From Arthrobacter subterraneus (GTDB lineage Bacteria; Actinomycetota; Actinomycetes; Actinomycetales; Micrococcaceae), in contig NZ_FNDT01000013.1 in assembly GCF_900099735.1 (NCBI RefSeq), positions 1 through 64,000 on the forward strand: a stretch of DNA of 64,000 nucleotides, read 5' to 3'. Of the stretch, positions 25,132 to 33,885 are shown piece after piece. Positions within the stretch are counted from its first letter, which is position 1; every line of letters begins with the position of its first letter. Below the pieces are notes generated by a model. The model searched no databases. It was given only the letters and a program-made list of their open reading frames with translations, and had not been told where the DNA came from. Both the position numbers and the translations under genes were made by a program.

Positions 25132-25854
25132 CTAGCCGGCCGTCCAGACGTAGAACTTTTCCGGCCTGCCCGCCGCACCGTACTTCGGTACAATCCGCGC
25201 GTTGCCCTTCGTGACGAGGTATTCGAGGTATCTGCGCGCGCTGACCCGCGCCAGTCCCAGCTGCGCTGCCACCTCGGAGGCTGAGGACCCCGTGCCTGAG
25301 GACCGGAGCGCACCGATGACCGATTCGAGGGTTGGCTGGGAGAGCCCTTTCGGCAGCGACCCGGTGAAAGCCGGCGATGCCGGAGGAGCGGCTTTCCCCG
25401 GTCCGGCTGCGAGCAGTCGGTCGATGCGTTCCTGGTCCAGCGGCCCTGCGGAGACGGAGCTGTGCGCCACGATGCTGGCCCGGTGCCGCACGTAGTCGTC
25501 CAGCCGCTGCATCAGCACCCTGGAGTTGAAGGGCTTGACGAGGTAGTGCAGCACCCCGCCGGCCATGGCGGCACGGACCGTCTCGAGCTCACGCGCGGCA
25601 GTAATCGCGATGATGTCCACCGGATCACCCGGGATGTTTCGCGCCGCGCGAAGCACCTCGATCCCGGACATGTCCGGCAGATGGATGTCGAGCAGCATCA
25701 GCTCGGGCTTCAGTTCACGCACCTTCTCCAGTGCCTCACTGCCCGAGTTCGCCACGCCGACGACGGCGAACCCTCCGTGCGCAAGCAGGAACCCGGAGTG
25801 GACACCCGCGATCTCCTGATCGTCGTCGACGACCAGCGTTCGGATCAGGTTCAC
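25132..25854 (-). CDS. CitB/DpiA-type response regulator
   Basis: A 240-residue response regulator. The receiver domain has acidic residues VDDD at 9-12, the phosphorylation aspartate in MLLDIHLPDMSG near 55 and the conserved LVKPF near 105. The C-terminal helix-turn-helix SASEVAAQLGLARVSARRYL and the ending RPEKFYVW match CitB/DcuR regulators of di- and tricarboxylate uptake. It overlaps the kinase gene by 4 bases and lies opposite tctCBA, so it probably activates that transporter. Confidence 0.9.
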   Translation of the reverse strand: MNLIRTLVVDDDQEIAGVHSGFLLAHGGFAVVGVANSGSEALEKVRELKPELMLLDIHLPDMSGIEVLRAARNIPGDPVDIIAITAARELETVRAAMAGGVLHYLVKPFNSRVLMQRLDDYVRHRASIVAHSSVSAGPLDQERIDRLLAAGPGKAAPPASPAFTGSLPKGLSQPTLESVIGALRSSGTGSSASEVAAQLGLARVSARRYLEYLVTKGNARIVPKYGAAGRPEKFYVWTAG

Positions 25855-27467
25855 GGAGTCAGCACCCCGCCTGCGCCAGCGGAATGGGCTGCCAGCGCGG
25901 ACCGCCCTGATGACGACGGCGCCGGGGCTGGACCCAGCGTTACCTCGATATGCGCACCGCCCAGCACGGACTCGCTGACCGTGACCGATCCGGAACGGCG
26001 CTCCGCGACCCGCTGCACCAGCGCAAGGCCGAATCCGCGGGACCCGCCGCCTGCCGCATCCTTGGTCGAGAACCCCGAGGTGAATACCCTCTCGCGCACA
26101 TCCTCGGGGATTCCCGGGCCGTCATCGGAGACCGCAATGGAACATCCGGACGCATCCGAGGTCAGCTGCACATGGATGGTCCCGTTGGAGCCCACGGCGT
26201 CCACGGCGTTGTCCACCAGGTTTCCCAGCACCGTGACCGGATCCGTGGTTCCGTCCGCCTCGAAGGTGGACGACTCATCGACGATCAGGCTGATCCCCTT
26301 CTCCGCGCAGATGGTGGTTTTCGCCATCAGGAGGCTCGCGGTGTCCGGATCGGTCACGCCGGGGGAAACGTCCCCGGACACAACGGAACCGCCGTGCCCG
26401 GACCGGGAGATGAAATCGACGGCCTTGGCGGTCTGGCCCAGTTCCAGCAGGCCCGAGATGACGTGCATCTTGTTCGCAAACTCGTGCGCCTGGCTCCGGA
26501 GGGCCTGGGTGACGTCCCGGGCGCCGTCGAGGTCAAGCAGCAGCTGGTGCAGTTCCGTACGGTCGCGCAGGACCAGCACACTGCCTACCCGCCGGCCGTC
26601 GACGACGGCGTCACTTGAGCGGGCGAGAAGCACCCGTTCGCCGACAAGGACCGTCTCATCGGCGTCTCCCGCGGAACCGAACATCCGCGCCAGCGACGGT
26701 TCCAGAACAGCCGTTGCAGGTTGCCCCTTGACCTCGTCGCTGAGGTCGAGCAGCCGCTTGGCCTCATCATTGAGAACGGCAACACGGCCGCGCTCGTCGA
26801 TGGCCACCACGCCTTCGCCGATGCCGTGAAGCATTGCGTCGCGGGTCTCGAGCAGCGCGGCGATCTCCTCCGGTTCCAGCCGGTAGATGCGCCGCCAGAT
26901 CAGCCTCGAAATCCAGATGGAACCGGCGGTACCGGCAAGGGCCGCCGCAACCAGCCAGGCGAGGAGTACGGGCAGGTCTTCCTGCAGGTCGGCAGCCAGC
27001 GTGGACTCCAGTGTCCCCACCGACGCCGTGCCGATGATGGAGCCGTCCGCACTCCAGATCGGCACCTTCACCCGCCACGACTCGCCCAGGGTTCCCGTCT
27101 GGGTTCCGACGAACGTCTCCCCTGACAGCGGCACCGAGGGATCGGTGGACACCATCCGGCCGATCAGGTCCGGGTTGGGGTGCGAGTAGCGGATGCCGGT
27201 CTCGTCGGTGACCACCACGTACGTAACGCCGGTGGCCTGCCTGGTGAGCTCGGCGATGGGCTGGATGACAGCGCTGGGATCTTCGTCGTCGAACGCGTCC
27301 ACGACGGACGGCAGCTGGGCGACCGACCGGGCTACGCCGACCATGCGGCTCTGGTACGCATCCCGGATCTGCTGCTCCTGCATCCGGACGGCGACGGTAC
27401 CTGCCACCAGGACAATGACCAGCACGATCAGGAGCTGTAAGAAGAACAGCTGTGATCTAAGCGACAT
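25851..27467 (-). CDS. CitA/DcuS-type sensor histidine kinase
   Basis: A 538-residue membrane kinase. Two transmembrane segments (residues ~8-30, LQLLIVLVIVLVAGTVAV, and ~170-190) bracket an extracellular sensor domain of the single-Cache/PAS type that binds citrate-like acids (TGVTYVVVTDETGIRYSHPN). A cytoplasmic PAS follows, then the phospho-acceptor region RSQAHEFANKMHVISGLLEL and a kinase ATPase domain with VDNAVDA and DDGPGIPEDV. I chose ATG 27467, about 10 bases after AAGGAT; ATG 27479 is possible. It is co-transcribed with its response regulator and divergent from tctCBA. Confidence 0.9.
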   Translation of the reverse strand: MSLRSQLFFLQLLIVLVIVLVAGTVAVRMQEQQIRDAYQSRMVGVARSVAQLPSVVDAFDDEDPSAVIQPIAELTRQATGVTYVVVTDETGIRYSHPNPDLIGRMVSTDPSVPLSGETFVGTQTGTLGESWRVKVPIWSADGSIIGTASVGTLESTLAADLQEDLPVLLAWLVAAALAGTAGSIWISRLIWRRIYRLEPEEIAALLETRDAMLHGIGEGVVAIDERGRVAVLNDEAKRLLDLSDEVKGQPATAVLEPSLARMFGSAGDADETVLVGERVLLARSSDAVVDGRRVGSVLVLRDRTELHQLLLDLDGARDVTQALRSQAHEFANKMHVISGLLELGQTAKAVDFISRSGHGGSVVSGDVSPGVTDPDTASLLMAKTTICAEKGISLIVDESSTFEADGTTDPVTVLGNLVDNAVDAVGSNGTIHVQLTSDASGCSIAVSDDGPGIPEDVRERVFTSGFSTKDAAGGGSRGFGLALVQRVAERRSGSVTVSESVLGGAHIEVTLGPAPAPSSSGRSALAAHSAGAGGVLTP

Positions 27468-27527
27468 TGTCCGGATCATCCTTTTATTCTCGCACGATCG
27501 GGTGTAGGAGCAGGGCTTCGGTGCATG

Positions 27528-27564
27528 ACCATAAAGACCACTACGCACGTTGTGACCGTATGGT
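27528..27564. promoter_or_regulatory. Possible CitB-type binding region between citA and tctC
   Basis: The 174-base divergent gap contains ACCATA (27528-27533) and its complement TATGGT (27559-27564), 25 bases apart. This is a weak inverted repeat, noted only because a response-regulator site is expected here. No good -35/-10 pair is visible for tctC. Confidence 0.25.
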
Positions 27565-27641
27565 TCCCACCGGGATTTTCCCTTCCTACGCTGGACCGGA
27601 ACGTGTGGTGAGGCGCATCACACTCAAGGAAGGAAAACCCC

Positions 27642-28646
27642 ATGAAGCTCGAAAGCACAATGAAGCGCTTGTCGGCTGTCGGTGCCATCGGCGTCGCATC
27701 TGTCTTCGCCCTGTCCGCCTGCGGCGGCGGAAGCACATCCGGCGGAAACGAAGCGGAAGCCGGGATCGACCGGCTCAACATCATCGTCCCCGCCGACCCG
27801 GGCGGCGGCTGGGACCAGACCGGCCGCGCCATGCAGAAGGACCTCCAGGAGAACGATCTCGTGGGCAACGCGTCCGTGGTCAACGTCGGCGGCGCCGGCG
27901 GCACCAACGGCCTCGCCCAGCTCGCCACCGAACAGAACCCCGACACCCTCATGGTCATGGGCTACGTGATGGTCGGTGCCGTGGAGACCAACGCCGCCGA
28001 GAACCGCATCGAGGACACCACCCCGATTGCACGGCTCACCGAAGAGCCGCTCATCGTCGTCGTACCGGCGGATTCGCCGTACCAGACCATCGATGACCTG
28101 CTCTCCGCGATCGAGTCCGAGGGCCAGGGCGTCTCCATCACCGGCGGCTCCGCCGGCGGTGCGGACCACATCCTCGCCGGCCAGATGCTCAAGGAAGCCG
28201 GCATCAGCCCCGAAAGCCTCAACTACATCCCCTACTCCGGCGGCGGCGAGTCCCTCGCAGCGCTGCTCGGCAACAAGGTGTCCGCAGGAATCTCCGGCGT
28301 CGGTGAGTACGCCGAACAGGTGAAGGCCGGCAAGGTACGCGCTCTGGCCGTCTCCGGCGAGGAACCCGCCGCGCAGCTGCCCGACGTACCGACCCTGACC
28401 GACGAGGGCATCGACCTGGTGCTCACCAACTGGCGCGGTGTTGTTGCACCGGGCAACATCGACGAGGCCAAGGCCGCCGAGCTCACCGAGCTTGTGACCG
28501 AAATGGCCGAGACGGAGTCCTGGAAGACCACCCTCGAAACCAATGCCTGGTCGGATGCCTTCCTTGCCGGCGAGGAATTCGATGCCTTCCTGCAGGAAGA
28601 CATCGCCGCCGTCAAGACCACGCTGACCGAGATCGGTCTGCTGTAA
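27642..28646 (+). CDS. tctC: Tripartite tricarboxylate transporter substrate-binding lipoprotein
   Basis: A 334-residue extracytoplasmic binding protein that delivers citrate or a related acid to the TctAB permease. The N-terminus is a lipoprotein signal (MKRLSAVGAIGVASVFALSA with lipobox cysteine in LSACGGG). The mature domain has VPADPGGGWDQTGRAM and the VGGAGGTNGLAQLA segment typical of the TTT/Bug family. The start at 27642 follows GGAAGGAAAAC; the ATG at 27660 may be the true start of the signal. It is first in tctC-tctB-tctA-usp and divergent from citAB. Confidence 0.93.
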   Translation: MKLESTMKRLSAVGAIGVASVFALSACGGGSTSGGNEAEAGIDRLNIIVPADPGGGWDQTGRAMQKDLQENDLVGNASVVNVGGAGGTNGLAQLATEQNPDTLMVMGYVMVGAVETNAAENRIEDTTPIARLTEEPLIVVVPADSPYQTIDDLLSAIESEGQGVSITGGSAGGADHILAGQMLKEAGISPESLNYIPYSGGGESLAALLGNKVSAGISGVGEYAEQVKAGKVRALAVSGEEPAAQLPDVPTLTDEGIDLVLTNWRGVVAPGNIDEAKAAELTELVTEMAETESWKTTLETNAWSDAFLAGEEFDAFLQEDIAAVKTTLTEIGLL

Positions 28647-28651
28647 CGGCG

Positions 28652-29197
28652 ATGAGCTCCTCAATCAACGGGGCGCCGGGCGGGAGCGGTACTGCCGCTC
28701 CCGCCCGGCCCCTCGGAGAAATGATCTTTGCGGGAATGATCGTGTGCATCGGCGTCGTCGGATTCGTCGCCGGAGCCGGGATCCCCATCCCGCCCTCAGC
28801 GGGCGTCGTGGGCCCACGCGTGTTCCCCTTCCTCGTCTCGGGCATCATGGTGGCCATCGGCATCGGACTCCTCATCCAGCTGCTGCGCGGGCACACCGGA
28901 GCAGCCGAGGAGGGCGAGGACATTGACCCTAGCGTGAAGACCGACTGGCTGACCGTCGGCAAGCTCGTGGGTTTCCTCGCAATCCACATCGCGCTCATTG
29001 TTCCCCTCGGCTGGCCGGTGGCGGCCGCCGTCCTGTTCTTCGGTTCCGCCTGGTCCCTCGGTGCCAAGCCGTGGTGGCGGAACGCGATCATCGCCGTCGT
29101 GCTCGCCCTGATCCTCCAATTCGTGTTCGCCGGGCTCCTCGGAGTCTCGCTGCCGCCTGGGTTCCTCCTGGAAGGGGTGGAGATCTTCAATGGATAA
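28652..29197 (+). CDS. tctB: Tripartite tricarboxylate transporter small permease
   Basis: A 181-residue membrane protein with four predicted spans (near 28-50, 57-80, 110-130 and 150-170), the standard topology of TctB. Its start is 5 bases after the tctC stop and its end overlaps tctA by 8 bases. Within the transporter it pairs with the large TctA subunit. [14 protein letters not shown] at the C-terminus is family-like. Sequence conservation in this family is low, so position and topology carry the call. Confidence 0.9.
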   Translation: MSSSINGAPGGSGTAAPARPLGEMIFAGMIVCIGVVGFVAGAGIPIPPSAGVVGPRVFPFLVSGIMVAIGIGLLIQLLRGHTGAAEEGEDIDPSVKTDWLTVGKLVGFLAIHIALIVPLGWPVAAAVLFFGSAWSLGAKPWWRNAIIAVVLALILQFVFAGLLGVSLPPGFLLEGVEIFNG

Positions 29198-30743
29198 CTT
29201 CCTGGCTCTGCTCGAAGGTTTCAGCGTTGCGATGCAGCCCATGTACCTGCTGTACGCCCTCGGCGGCGTACTGGTGGGCACCGCGGTGGGAGTGCTGCCC
29301 GGCATCGGCCCCGCCATGACCGTGGCGCTGCTGATGCCGATCACGTACAGCCTCGACCCGACGGCGGCGATCATCGTCTTCGCGGGCATCTACTACGGCG
29401 GCATGTACGGCGGCTCCACAACCTCGATCCTCCTGAACACCCCCGGTGAATCCGCCTCCATTGTCACCGCCCTTGAGGGCAACAAGATGGCGAAGGCCGG
29501 CCGGGGCGCAGCTGCGCTTGCGACGGCGGCGATCGGCTCGTTCATCGCCGGTACCGTGGCCACCGTGCTGCTGAGCTTCGTTGCCCCCTTTGTTGCCGAG
29601 TTCGCGGTGCAGATCGGGCCCACGGAATACGTGGCGCTGATGATCGTTGCGTTCCTGACCGTCGGCGCCCTGCTCGGAGCGTCGGTGCTGCGCGGGCTGG
29701 CCTCGCTCGCGCTGGGTCTGTTCATCGCGCTGATCGGCGTCGACGCGCTCACCGCCCAGCAGCGGTACACCTTCGGCAATCCGTTCCTGGCGGACGGTAT
29801 CGACGTCGTGCTGGTTGCGGTGGCCCTGTTCGCGGTGGGTGAGGCGCTCTACGTTGCATCCCGACTGCGCCACGGCCCTGTCAAGGTGATCCCCGTGGCC
29901 GGCCGCTGGACCAGCTGGATGCGCAAGGAGGACTGGAAGCGTTCCTGGAAGCCCTGGCTCCGCGGAACCTTCATCGGCTTCCCGGTGGGCACCATCCCCG
30001 CCGGCGGCGCCGACGTCGCAACCTTCCTGTCCTACGCCTCGGAGCGGAAACTCGCCAAGGGTGAGCGGAAGAAGCAGTTTGGCAAGGGCGCCATCGAAGG
30101 CGTCGCAGGCCCCGAATCGGCCAACAATGCGGCCGCAGCCGGCGTCCTGGTCCCACTGCTGACCCTCGGTATCCCGACGACGGCCACCGCAGCGATGATG
30201 CTCGTCGCGTTCCAGCGCTACAACATCCAGCCCGGACCCCTGCTGTTCGAGGTCGAGGGTGCGTTGGTGTGGGCGCTCATCGCCAGCCTGTACGTCGGCA
30301 ACCTGATGCTGCTCGTCCTGAACCTGCCCCTCGTGGGTATCTGGGTGAAGATCCTGCAGATCCCGCGCCCCTACCTGTACTCCGGGATCCTGGTCTTCGC
30401 CGCCATGGGTGCGTTCTCGGTGAACTTCACCCCCGTGGACGTCTTCGTTCTGCTGGTGGTGGGCGTGCTCGGGTTCTTCATGCGCCGCTACGGTTACCCG
30501 ATTGCGCCGATGGTGGTGGGGCTCATCCTCGGGCCGATCTTCGAGGACCAGCTGCGCCGCTCGCTCGCCATTTCCCAGGGCGACCCGGTGGCCCTGGTGA
30601 GCACACCGATCGCCGCGACGATCTACGTGATCCTCATCGTCATCTTCGTCCTCTCCTTCTGGCTGAAGAAGCGCCAGCAGGCCATGGAGTCAGAGGTTGT
30701 CGAAGAAGCACCCCTGGCCGTTGCTGACCGGAAAGAAGGCTGA
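29190..30743 (+). CDS. tctA: Tripartite tricarboxylate transporter large permease
   Basis: A 517-residue membrane protein with about 11-12 spans. The conserved N-terminal [20 protein letters not shown] and [20 protein letters not shown] are signature TctA motifs, and a second copy-like [15 protein letters not shown] occurs near residue 330. It forms the transport channel, driven by ion gradients, with TctB and the lipoprotein TctC. The C-terminus is charged ([16 protein letters not shown]). The universal stress gene follows 2 bases later. Confidence 0.95.
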   Translation: MDNFLALLEGFSVAMQPMYLLYALGGVLVGTAVGVLPGIGPAMTVALLMPITYSLDPTAAIIVFAGIYYGGMYGGSTTSILLNTPGESASIVTALEGNKMAKAGRGAAALATAAIGSFIAGTVATVLLSFVAPFVAEFAVQIGPTEYVALMIVAFLTVGALLGASVLRGLASLALGLFIALIGVDALTAQQRYTFGNPFLADGIDVVLVAVALFAVGEALYVASRLRHGPVKVIPVAGRWTSWMRKEDWKRSWKPWLRGTFIGFPVGTIPAGGADVATFLSYASERKLAKGERKKQFGKGAIEGVAGPESANNAAAAGVLVPLLTLGIPTTATAAMMLVAFQRYNIQPGPLLFEVEGALVWALIASLYVGNLMLLVLNLPLVGIWVKILQIPRPYLYSGILVFAAMGAFSVNFTPVDVFVLLVVGVLGFFMRRYGYPIAPMVVGLILGPIFEDQLRRSLAISQGDPVALVSTPIAATIYVILIVIFVLSFWLKKRQQAMESEVVEEAPLAVADRKEG

Positions 30744-30745
30744 AC

Positions 30746-31138
30746 GTGAGTGCTGTTGTACTGGGCTACGTGCCCAACGCGCTGGGCGACGCCGCGGCGA
30801 AGGCCGCGGTCGATGAGGCCCACCGGCGCGGAGCGTCACTCGTGGTGGTCAACACCACCCGTGCGGACCGTCTGGTGGACCCGGCCTACGCCGACGACGA
30901 CGATATGTCCCGCCTGCAGGAAACACTGCAGGGCACCGGGGTGGACTTCACGGTCCATCACGGAACCTCCAGGGACACCGCTGCCGAGGATGTCCTCGAC
31001 GCCGCGGAACGCAACTCCGCGGAGCTGATTGTCATCGGGCTGCGCCACCGGACGCCGGTGGGCAAGTTGATCATGGGCTCAACGGCCCAGTCGATCCTGC
31101 TCGGTGCGCGCTGCAACGTGCTGGCGGTGAAAGCCTGA
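30746..31138 (+). CDS. Universal stress protein (UspA family)
   Basis: A 130-residue UspA-fold protein starting at GTG 30746. The nucleotide-binding motif appears as GLRHRTPVGKLIMGSTAQSI near residue 98, the G-x2-G-x9-G-S/T pattern of ATP-binding Usp proteins. It is the last gene of the tct operon, followed by a good terminator. Usp genes linked to TRAP or TTT transporters are known, where they may modulate the permease; the same role is inferred here. Confidence 0.88.
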   Translation: MSAVVLGYVPNALGDAAAKAAVDEAHRRGASLVVVNTTRADRLVDPAYADDDDMSRLQETLQGTGVDFTVHHGTSRDTAAEDVLDAAERNSAELIVIGLRHRTPVGKLIMGSTAQSILLGARCNVLAVKA

Positions 31139-31165
31139 CCCCAGATGTGACCTCATCTGAGACGA

Positions 31166-31204
31166 GGCCCCCGGCGTGTCCTGACGGATATGCCGGGGGC
31201 CTTT
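31166..31204 (+). terminator. Terminator of the tct-usp operon
   Basis: Perfect stem GGCCCCCGGC (31166-31175) and GCCGGGGGCC (31192-31201), 16-base loop, followed by TTT. It lies 28 bases after the usp stop and before the convergent SRPBCC gene. Confidence 0.82.
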
Positions 31205-31228
31205 CCCGTCCTTGCGGGAAATGGGCGG

Positions 31229-31729
31229 TCAGACGCTCGCCCGCTCCGCCAGGATCCCGTCGATCTGACCCATTGCCTGCTTCAGCCCTTCCTCCATGCC
31301 CATCTCGAGCATCTGCTGGAGTTGTTCGGCACTCTCGAACCGGGATACGACGGTCATCCGCGTCCTGCCGTCTCCGGCCTCCTCCAGGGTGACGACGGCG
31401 TGGGTCTCCCCCATCGCCTCCACGTGCCCTCCACTCTCGTCGGCGAACCCGTCGTCGAACTCCAGGCGATGGGGCGCGTCGATGGAGGTGAACTTCCACC
31501 AGCCGCGGCTCTTCTCGCCGTCCGGTCCCGTCATGTAGTACCCGGCCGAACCGCCTTCACGGAATTCATGCGTGTCGAATGTGGCCGGCCATGTGGGCGG
31601 ACCCCACCAGCGCTCGAGCTGGCGCGGATCCTCCCAGATCTGCCACACGCGTTCGACGCCGGCGTCAAACTCCGCGATGACCGTGAGGCTTAGTGCCTCC
31701 GGGTCCTTTTCGGTCCTGATTACAGCCAT
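31229..31729 (-). CDS. SRPBCC (AHSA1-like) protein
   Basis: A 166-residue START/SRPBCC-fold protein of the AHSA1 type, with a hydrophobic ligand pocket. VIAEFDAGVERVWQIWEDPR followed by LERWWGPPTWPATF is the family signature. The C-terminus has MTVVSRFESAEQLQQMLEMG. ATG 31729 is preceded by AGGAAGG. It follows the ArsR gene by 25 bases; ArsR-AHSA1 pairs are very common and probably form one operon. The ligand is unknown. Confidence 0.88.
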   Translation of the reverse strand: MAVIRTEKDPEALSLTVIAEFDAGVERVWQIWEDPRQLERWWGPPTWPATFDTHEFREGGSAGYYMTGPDGEKSRGWWKFTSIDAPHRLEFDDGFADESGGHVEAMGETHAVVTLEEAGDGRTRMTVVSRFESAEQLQQMLEMGMEEGLKQAMGQIDGILAERASV

Positions 31730-31754
31730 CGTGCTGCCTTCCTGATCTCGGTTT

Positions 31755-32096
31755 TCAGTCCTCGGAATCCTCGGCGAGGATGTCCGCGATCCGGTCGGCA
31801 CGCTGCCGCCAGATCTTCTCGTACTCGTCAAGAAGCTGCCGCGCTTTCCTGACCGTTTCCCGGTTGGCCCGCACGATCTGCTCCCTTCCGCGCTTCTCCT
31901 TGGTGACGAGCGATGCCTGCTCCAGCACCGCTACATGCTTTTGCACCGCCGCGAAACTCATGGCGTAGGAAGCAGCCAGGGAGGACACCGAATGCTCCCC
32001 GCTGATGGCGCGGACAACGATGCTGCGCCGCGTGCTGTCCGCGAGAGCGTGGAACAACCGGTCCACTTCGGATTCCGAAAGCTGATCTACAACCAT
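31755..32096 (-). CDS. ArsR/SmtB-family repressor
   Basis: A 113-residue winged-helix protein: FHALADSTRRSIVVRAISGE, then SVSSLAASYAMSFAAVQKHV and the wing LVTKEKRGREQIVRA. No metal-binding Cys cluster is present, as in the ArsR type paired with AHSA1 proteins. The ATG at 32096 is inside a 24-base near-perfect palindrome and only 8 bases from a -10 box, so the mRNA is probably leaderless and self-repressed. The SRPBCC gene follows in the same operon. Confidence 0.9.
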   Translation of the reverse strand: MVVDQLSESEVDRLFHALADSTRRSIVVRAISGEHSVSSLAASYAMSFAAVQKHVAVLEQASLVTKEKRGREQIVRANRETVRKARQLLDEYEKIWRQRADRIADILAEDSED

Positions 32097-32134
32097 TTGG
32101 TTGTAGATTATTCCTCTCCCGATACCCGCGTCAA
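32085..32134 (-). promoter_or_regulatory. Self-regulated leaderless promoter of the ArsR gene
   Basis: On the minus strand TTGACG (32134-32129), an 18-base spacer and TAATCT (32110-32105) form a strong promoter ending 8 bases before the ATG. The palindrome ATCTACAACCA-TT-TGGTTGTAGAT (32085-32108) overlaps the -10 box and the start codon. It is a near-ideal ArsR operator. Confidence 0.75.
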
Positions 32135-32152
32135 GGGTTTTGGCCGGGATAG

Positions 32153-32692
32153 CTAGAGGACGGTGTAGCGGGTCTGCACCGCGCCGCCCGTGAAAGTCTT
32201 TACGTCATCGAGCTGCAAACGGATATCTGCCGGGAGGGCACCGAACAGCGGCTTGCCCTCACCGATCAGAATGGGCACCCGGGTCAGGGTGAGTGTCCGG
32301 ATCCGGCCGGCCGCAAGGAAGGTGCGTACCGTTCTGCCGCCGTCGACGTACACGCTGCGGGCGCCGTCGTCGTCAAGCATGGCGCAGACGTCCTCGAATG
32401 AGGAGGCAATCCGGATGCGCGGGTCATCCGCCTGCAGCGTACTGCTCAGCACGAACACCGGGGTGTCACCGTAGAACCACTCGCCCATCGCCCGGACGAC
32501 GTCGTAGGTGCTTCTGCCCATCACCAGGTGATCCACCGAGGCCATGAAGTCATCGAAGCCCATATCCTCCGGAGGGTCCGCCCCTGCCGCAGCATCGCCT
32601 GTCAGCCAGTCCAGACCATCGTCAGCCCGGGCAATCATGCCATCGACGCTCATCCCGATGAACACATGCCCGGACCACTGCCGCTCAGCCAT
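32153..32692 (-). CDS. Dihydrofolate-reductase-like (RibD C-terminal) protein
   Basis: A 179-residue protein of the RibD-C/DHFR-like family. Key segments are GHVFIGMSVDGMIARADDGL at the start, VMGRSTYDVVRAMGEW near residue 60, and the nucleotide-site VYVDGGRTVRTFLAAGRI near 115. Such proteins bind NADPH; true folate reduction is not implied. Its start overlaps the upstream lipoprotein gene by 43 bases in another frame, an unusually long same-strand overlap; the N-terminus is well conserved, so the start stands. Confidence 0.85.
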   Translation of the reverse strand: MAERQWSGHVFIGMSVDGMIARADDGLDWLTGDAAAGADPPEDMGFDDFMASVDHLVMGRSTYDVVRAMGEWFYGDTPVFVLSSTLQADDPRIRIASSFEDVCAMLDDDGARSVYVDGGRTVRTFLAAGRIRTLTLTRVPILIGEGKPLFGALPADIRLQLDDVKTFTGGAVQTRYTVL

Positions 32693-33207
32693 GGGAGCAT
32701 CGTAGACCCGCGGTGGCTTTTCCAGGGAGACGCAGTGGCCTCGAACGGCAACTGTGATCCATCGGGGAAGGCAAGCACTCCCTGAAATGGAGTGAGGGTC
32801 ATCCAGGTACCGTGCTGCTCCCTGCCGAAGAAAATGACCCGCCCATCGACCTCCAGCTGGTCCCCGTCGTCGAATTCGACGTCGGGAGAGCAGCCGTCGG
32901 CCATGGCAGCGATCCGGACAGTGTCACCAGGCGCAATGTCGCGGTCGGGGGTCGACTTCAGGACATCCTCAACGTCGAAGCTGTAGGCGCGAGCCGTTGC
33001 AGTTGGACCGCCCGGCGGAACCTCGACTTCCCCGTCCCGCCCGGTGACCTCCCCGACGAGCACAAGTCCGGCTTCGTTGTACATATCCTGCGGCGTCTCA
33101 TACCTGACCCACGAGGCGCAGGCTTGGCCGCCGCCCACCGGCTCACAAGCCGTGAGAAAGAAAGTGCAGCCCAGGATGACCGCTGCCCTCCAGGAGCCCC
33201 ATTGCAT
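32650..33207 (-). CDS. Predicted lipoprotein of unknown function
   Basis: A 185-residue protein with a lipoprotein signal (RAAVILGCTFFLTACEP, lipobox LTAC). The mature part reads GLVLVGEVTGRDGEV, then AYSFDVEDVLKSTPDRDIAPG and VIFFGREQHGTWMTLTPFQG, a beta-rich pattern seen in small secreted proteins of actinobacteria with conserved cysteines. I cannot name a function. The last 43 bases overlap the start of the DHFR-like gene in another frame. Confidence 0.68.
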   Translation of the reverse strand: MQWGSWRAAVILGCTFFLTACEPVGGGQACASWVRYETPQDMYNEAGLVLVGEVTGRDGEVEVPPGGPTATARAYSFDVEDVLKSTPDRDIAPGDTVRIAAMADGCSPDVEFDDGDQLEVDGRVIFFGREQHGTWMTLTPFQGVLAFPDGSQLPFEATASPWKSHRGSTMLPWLSGSGPGMCSSG

Positions 33208-33269
33208 ACCGAAACCCTAGACCCGGGCACACGATCGTTGCGGCATGACGGCACATTGATATGGAAGCG

Positions 33270-33833
33270 TTAGCCGGTAGCCCGCGCACCCTCACGCACA
33301 ATAAGGTCCACGATGGCGAGGAGGTCCTGCAGCTCGTCGCTGCTCTGGCGCTCGGATCCCGCTCCGGCGAAGAACGCGGCGTCGTAATACAACCCGTCCC
33401 CCAGGAGCTTGACGGCGCGCGCCACCGCCCGGCTCCCGAGCTCCGCTTCAAGGGCACCCAGCCACTGCTCCTGAATGAGGACGAAGGTGGCCTGCGCTTT
33501 TGGGTGGCCCTGCTGCGCCAATCGGGCCATCGCAACAAGCGCCCGGTCCAGCGGGCTGTTTTCATACATGGAAGTGCGTACGTAGTACCGTGCGGGCCCC
33601 TCCGGGTCCGCGGCCATCAGCTCGCGGTCCCGCGCGGAGAGGGCCTCCAGGCGTTCCGCCAGGCCGTCAACCAGCGCCTCCTTGGAACGGAAGTGGTAGA
33701 GCAGGCCGCCCTTGGAAACGTCCGCCGCCGCAGCGACTGATTCCATCGTGGCACTCCGCTCACCATCCCTGATGAGGATGCTTTCAAAACTGTCGAGGAT
33801 CCGTTCGCGGGCACTGGCCATGACGTTCATCAT
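33270..33833 (-). CDS. TetR-family repressor of the adjacent MFS gene
   Basis: A 187-residue TetR regulator. The N-terminal helix-turn-helix is SATMESVAAAADVSKGGLLY followed by HFRSKEALVDGL. The C-terminal ligand domain is variable, as usual. ATG 33833 (or 33830) follows a minus-strand -10 box TATAGT by about 19 bases; more upstream codons overlap the promoter. It is divergent from an efflux-type MFS gene over a TATACCG palindrome, the classic layout of a drug-sensing repressor and its pump. Confidence 0.87.
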   Translation of the reverse strand: MMNVMASARERILDSFESILIRDGERSATMESVAAAADVSKGGLLYHFRSKEALVDGLAERLEALSARDRELMAADPEGPARYYVRTSMYENSPLDRALVAMARLAQQGHPKAQATFVLIQEQWLGALEAELGSRAVARAVKLLGDGLYYDAAFFAGAGSERQSSDELQDLLAIVDLIVREGARATG

Positions 33834-33852
33834 ACTGACGCGCACTGGCTTT

Positions 33853-33876
33853 ACTATACCGGCTGGACGGTATACT
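33853..33876. promoter_or_regulatory. Shared TetR operator and divergent promoters
   Basis: TATACCG-gctgga-CGGTATA (33855-33874) overlaps the -10 boxes of both genes: TATACT (33871-33876) for the MFS gene and TATAGT (minus, 33858-33853) for tetR. One bound repressor dimer would block both. The MFS -10 box ends 9 bases before its ATG, so that message is nearly leaderless. Confidence 0.75.
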
Positions 33877-33885
33877 TTAGTTTCC

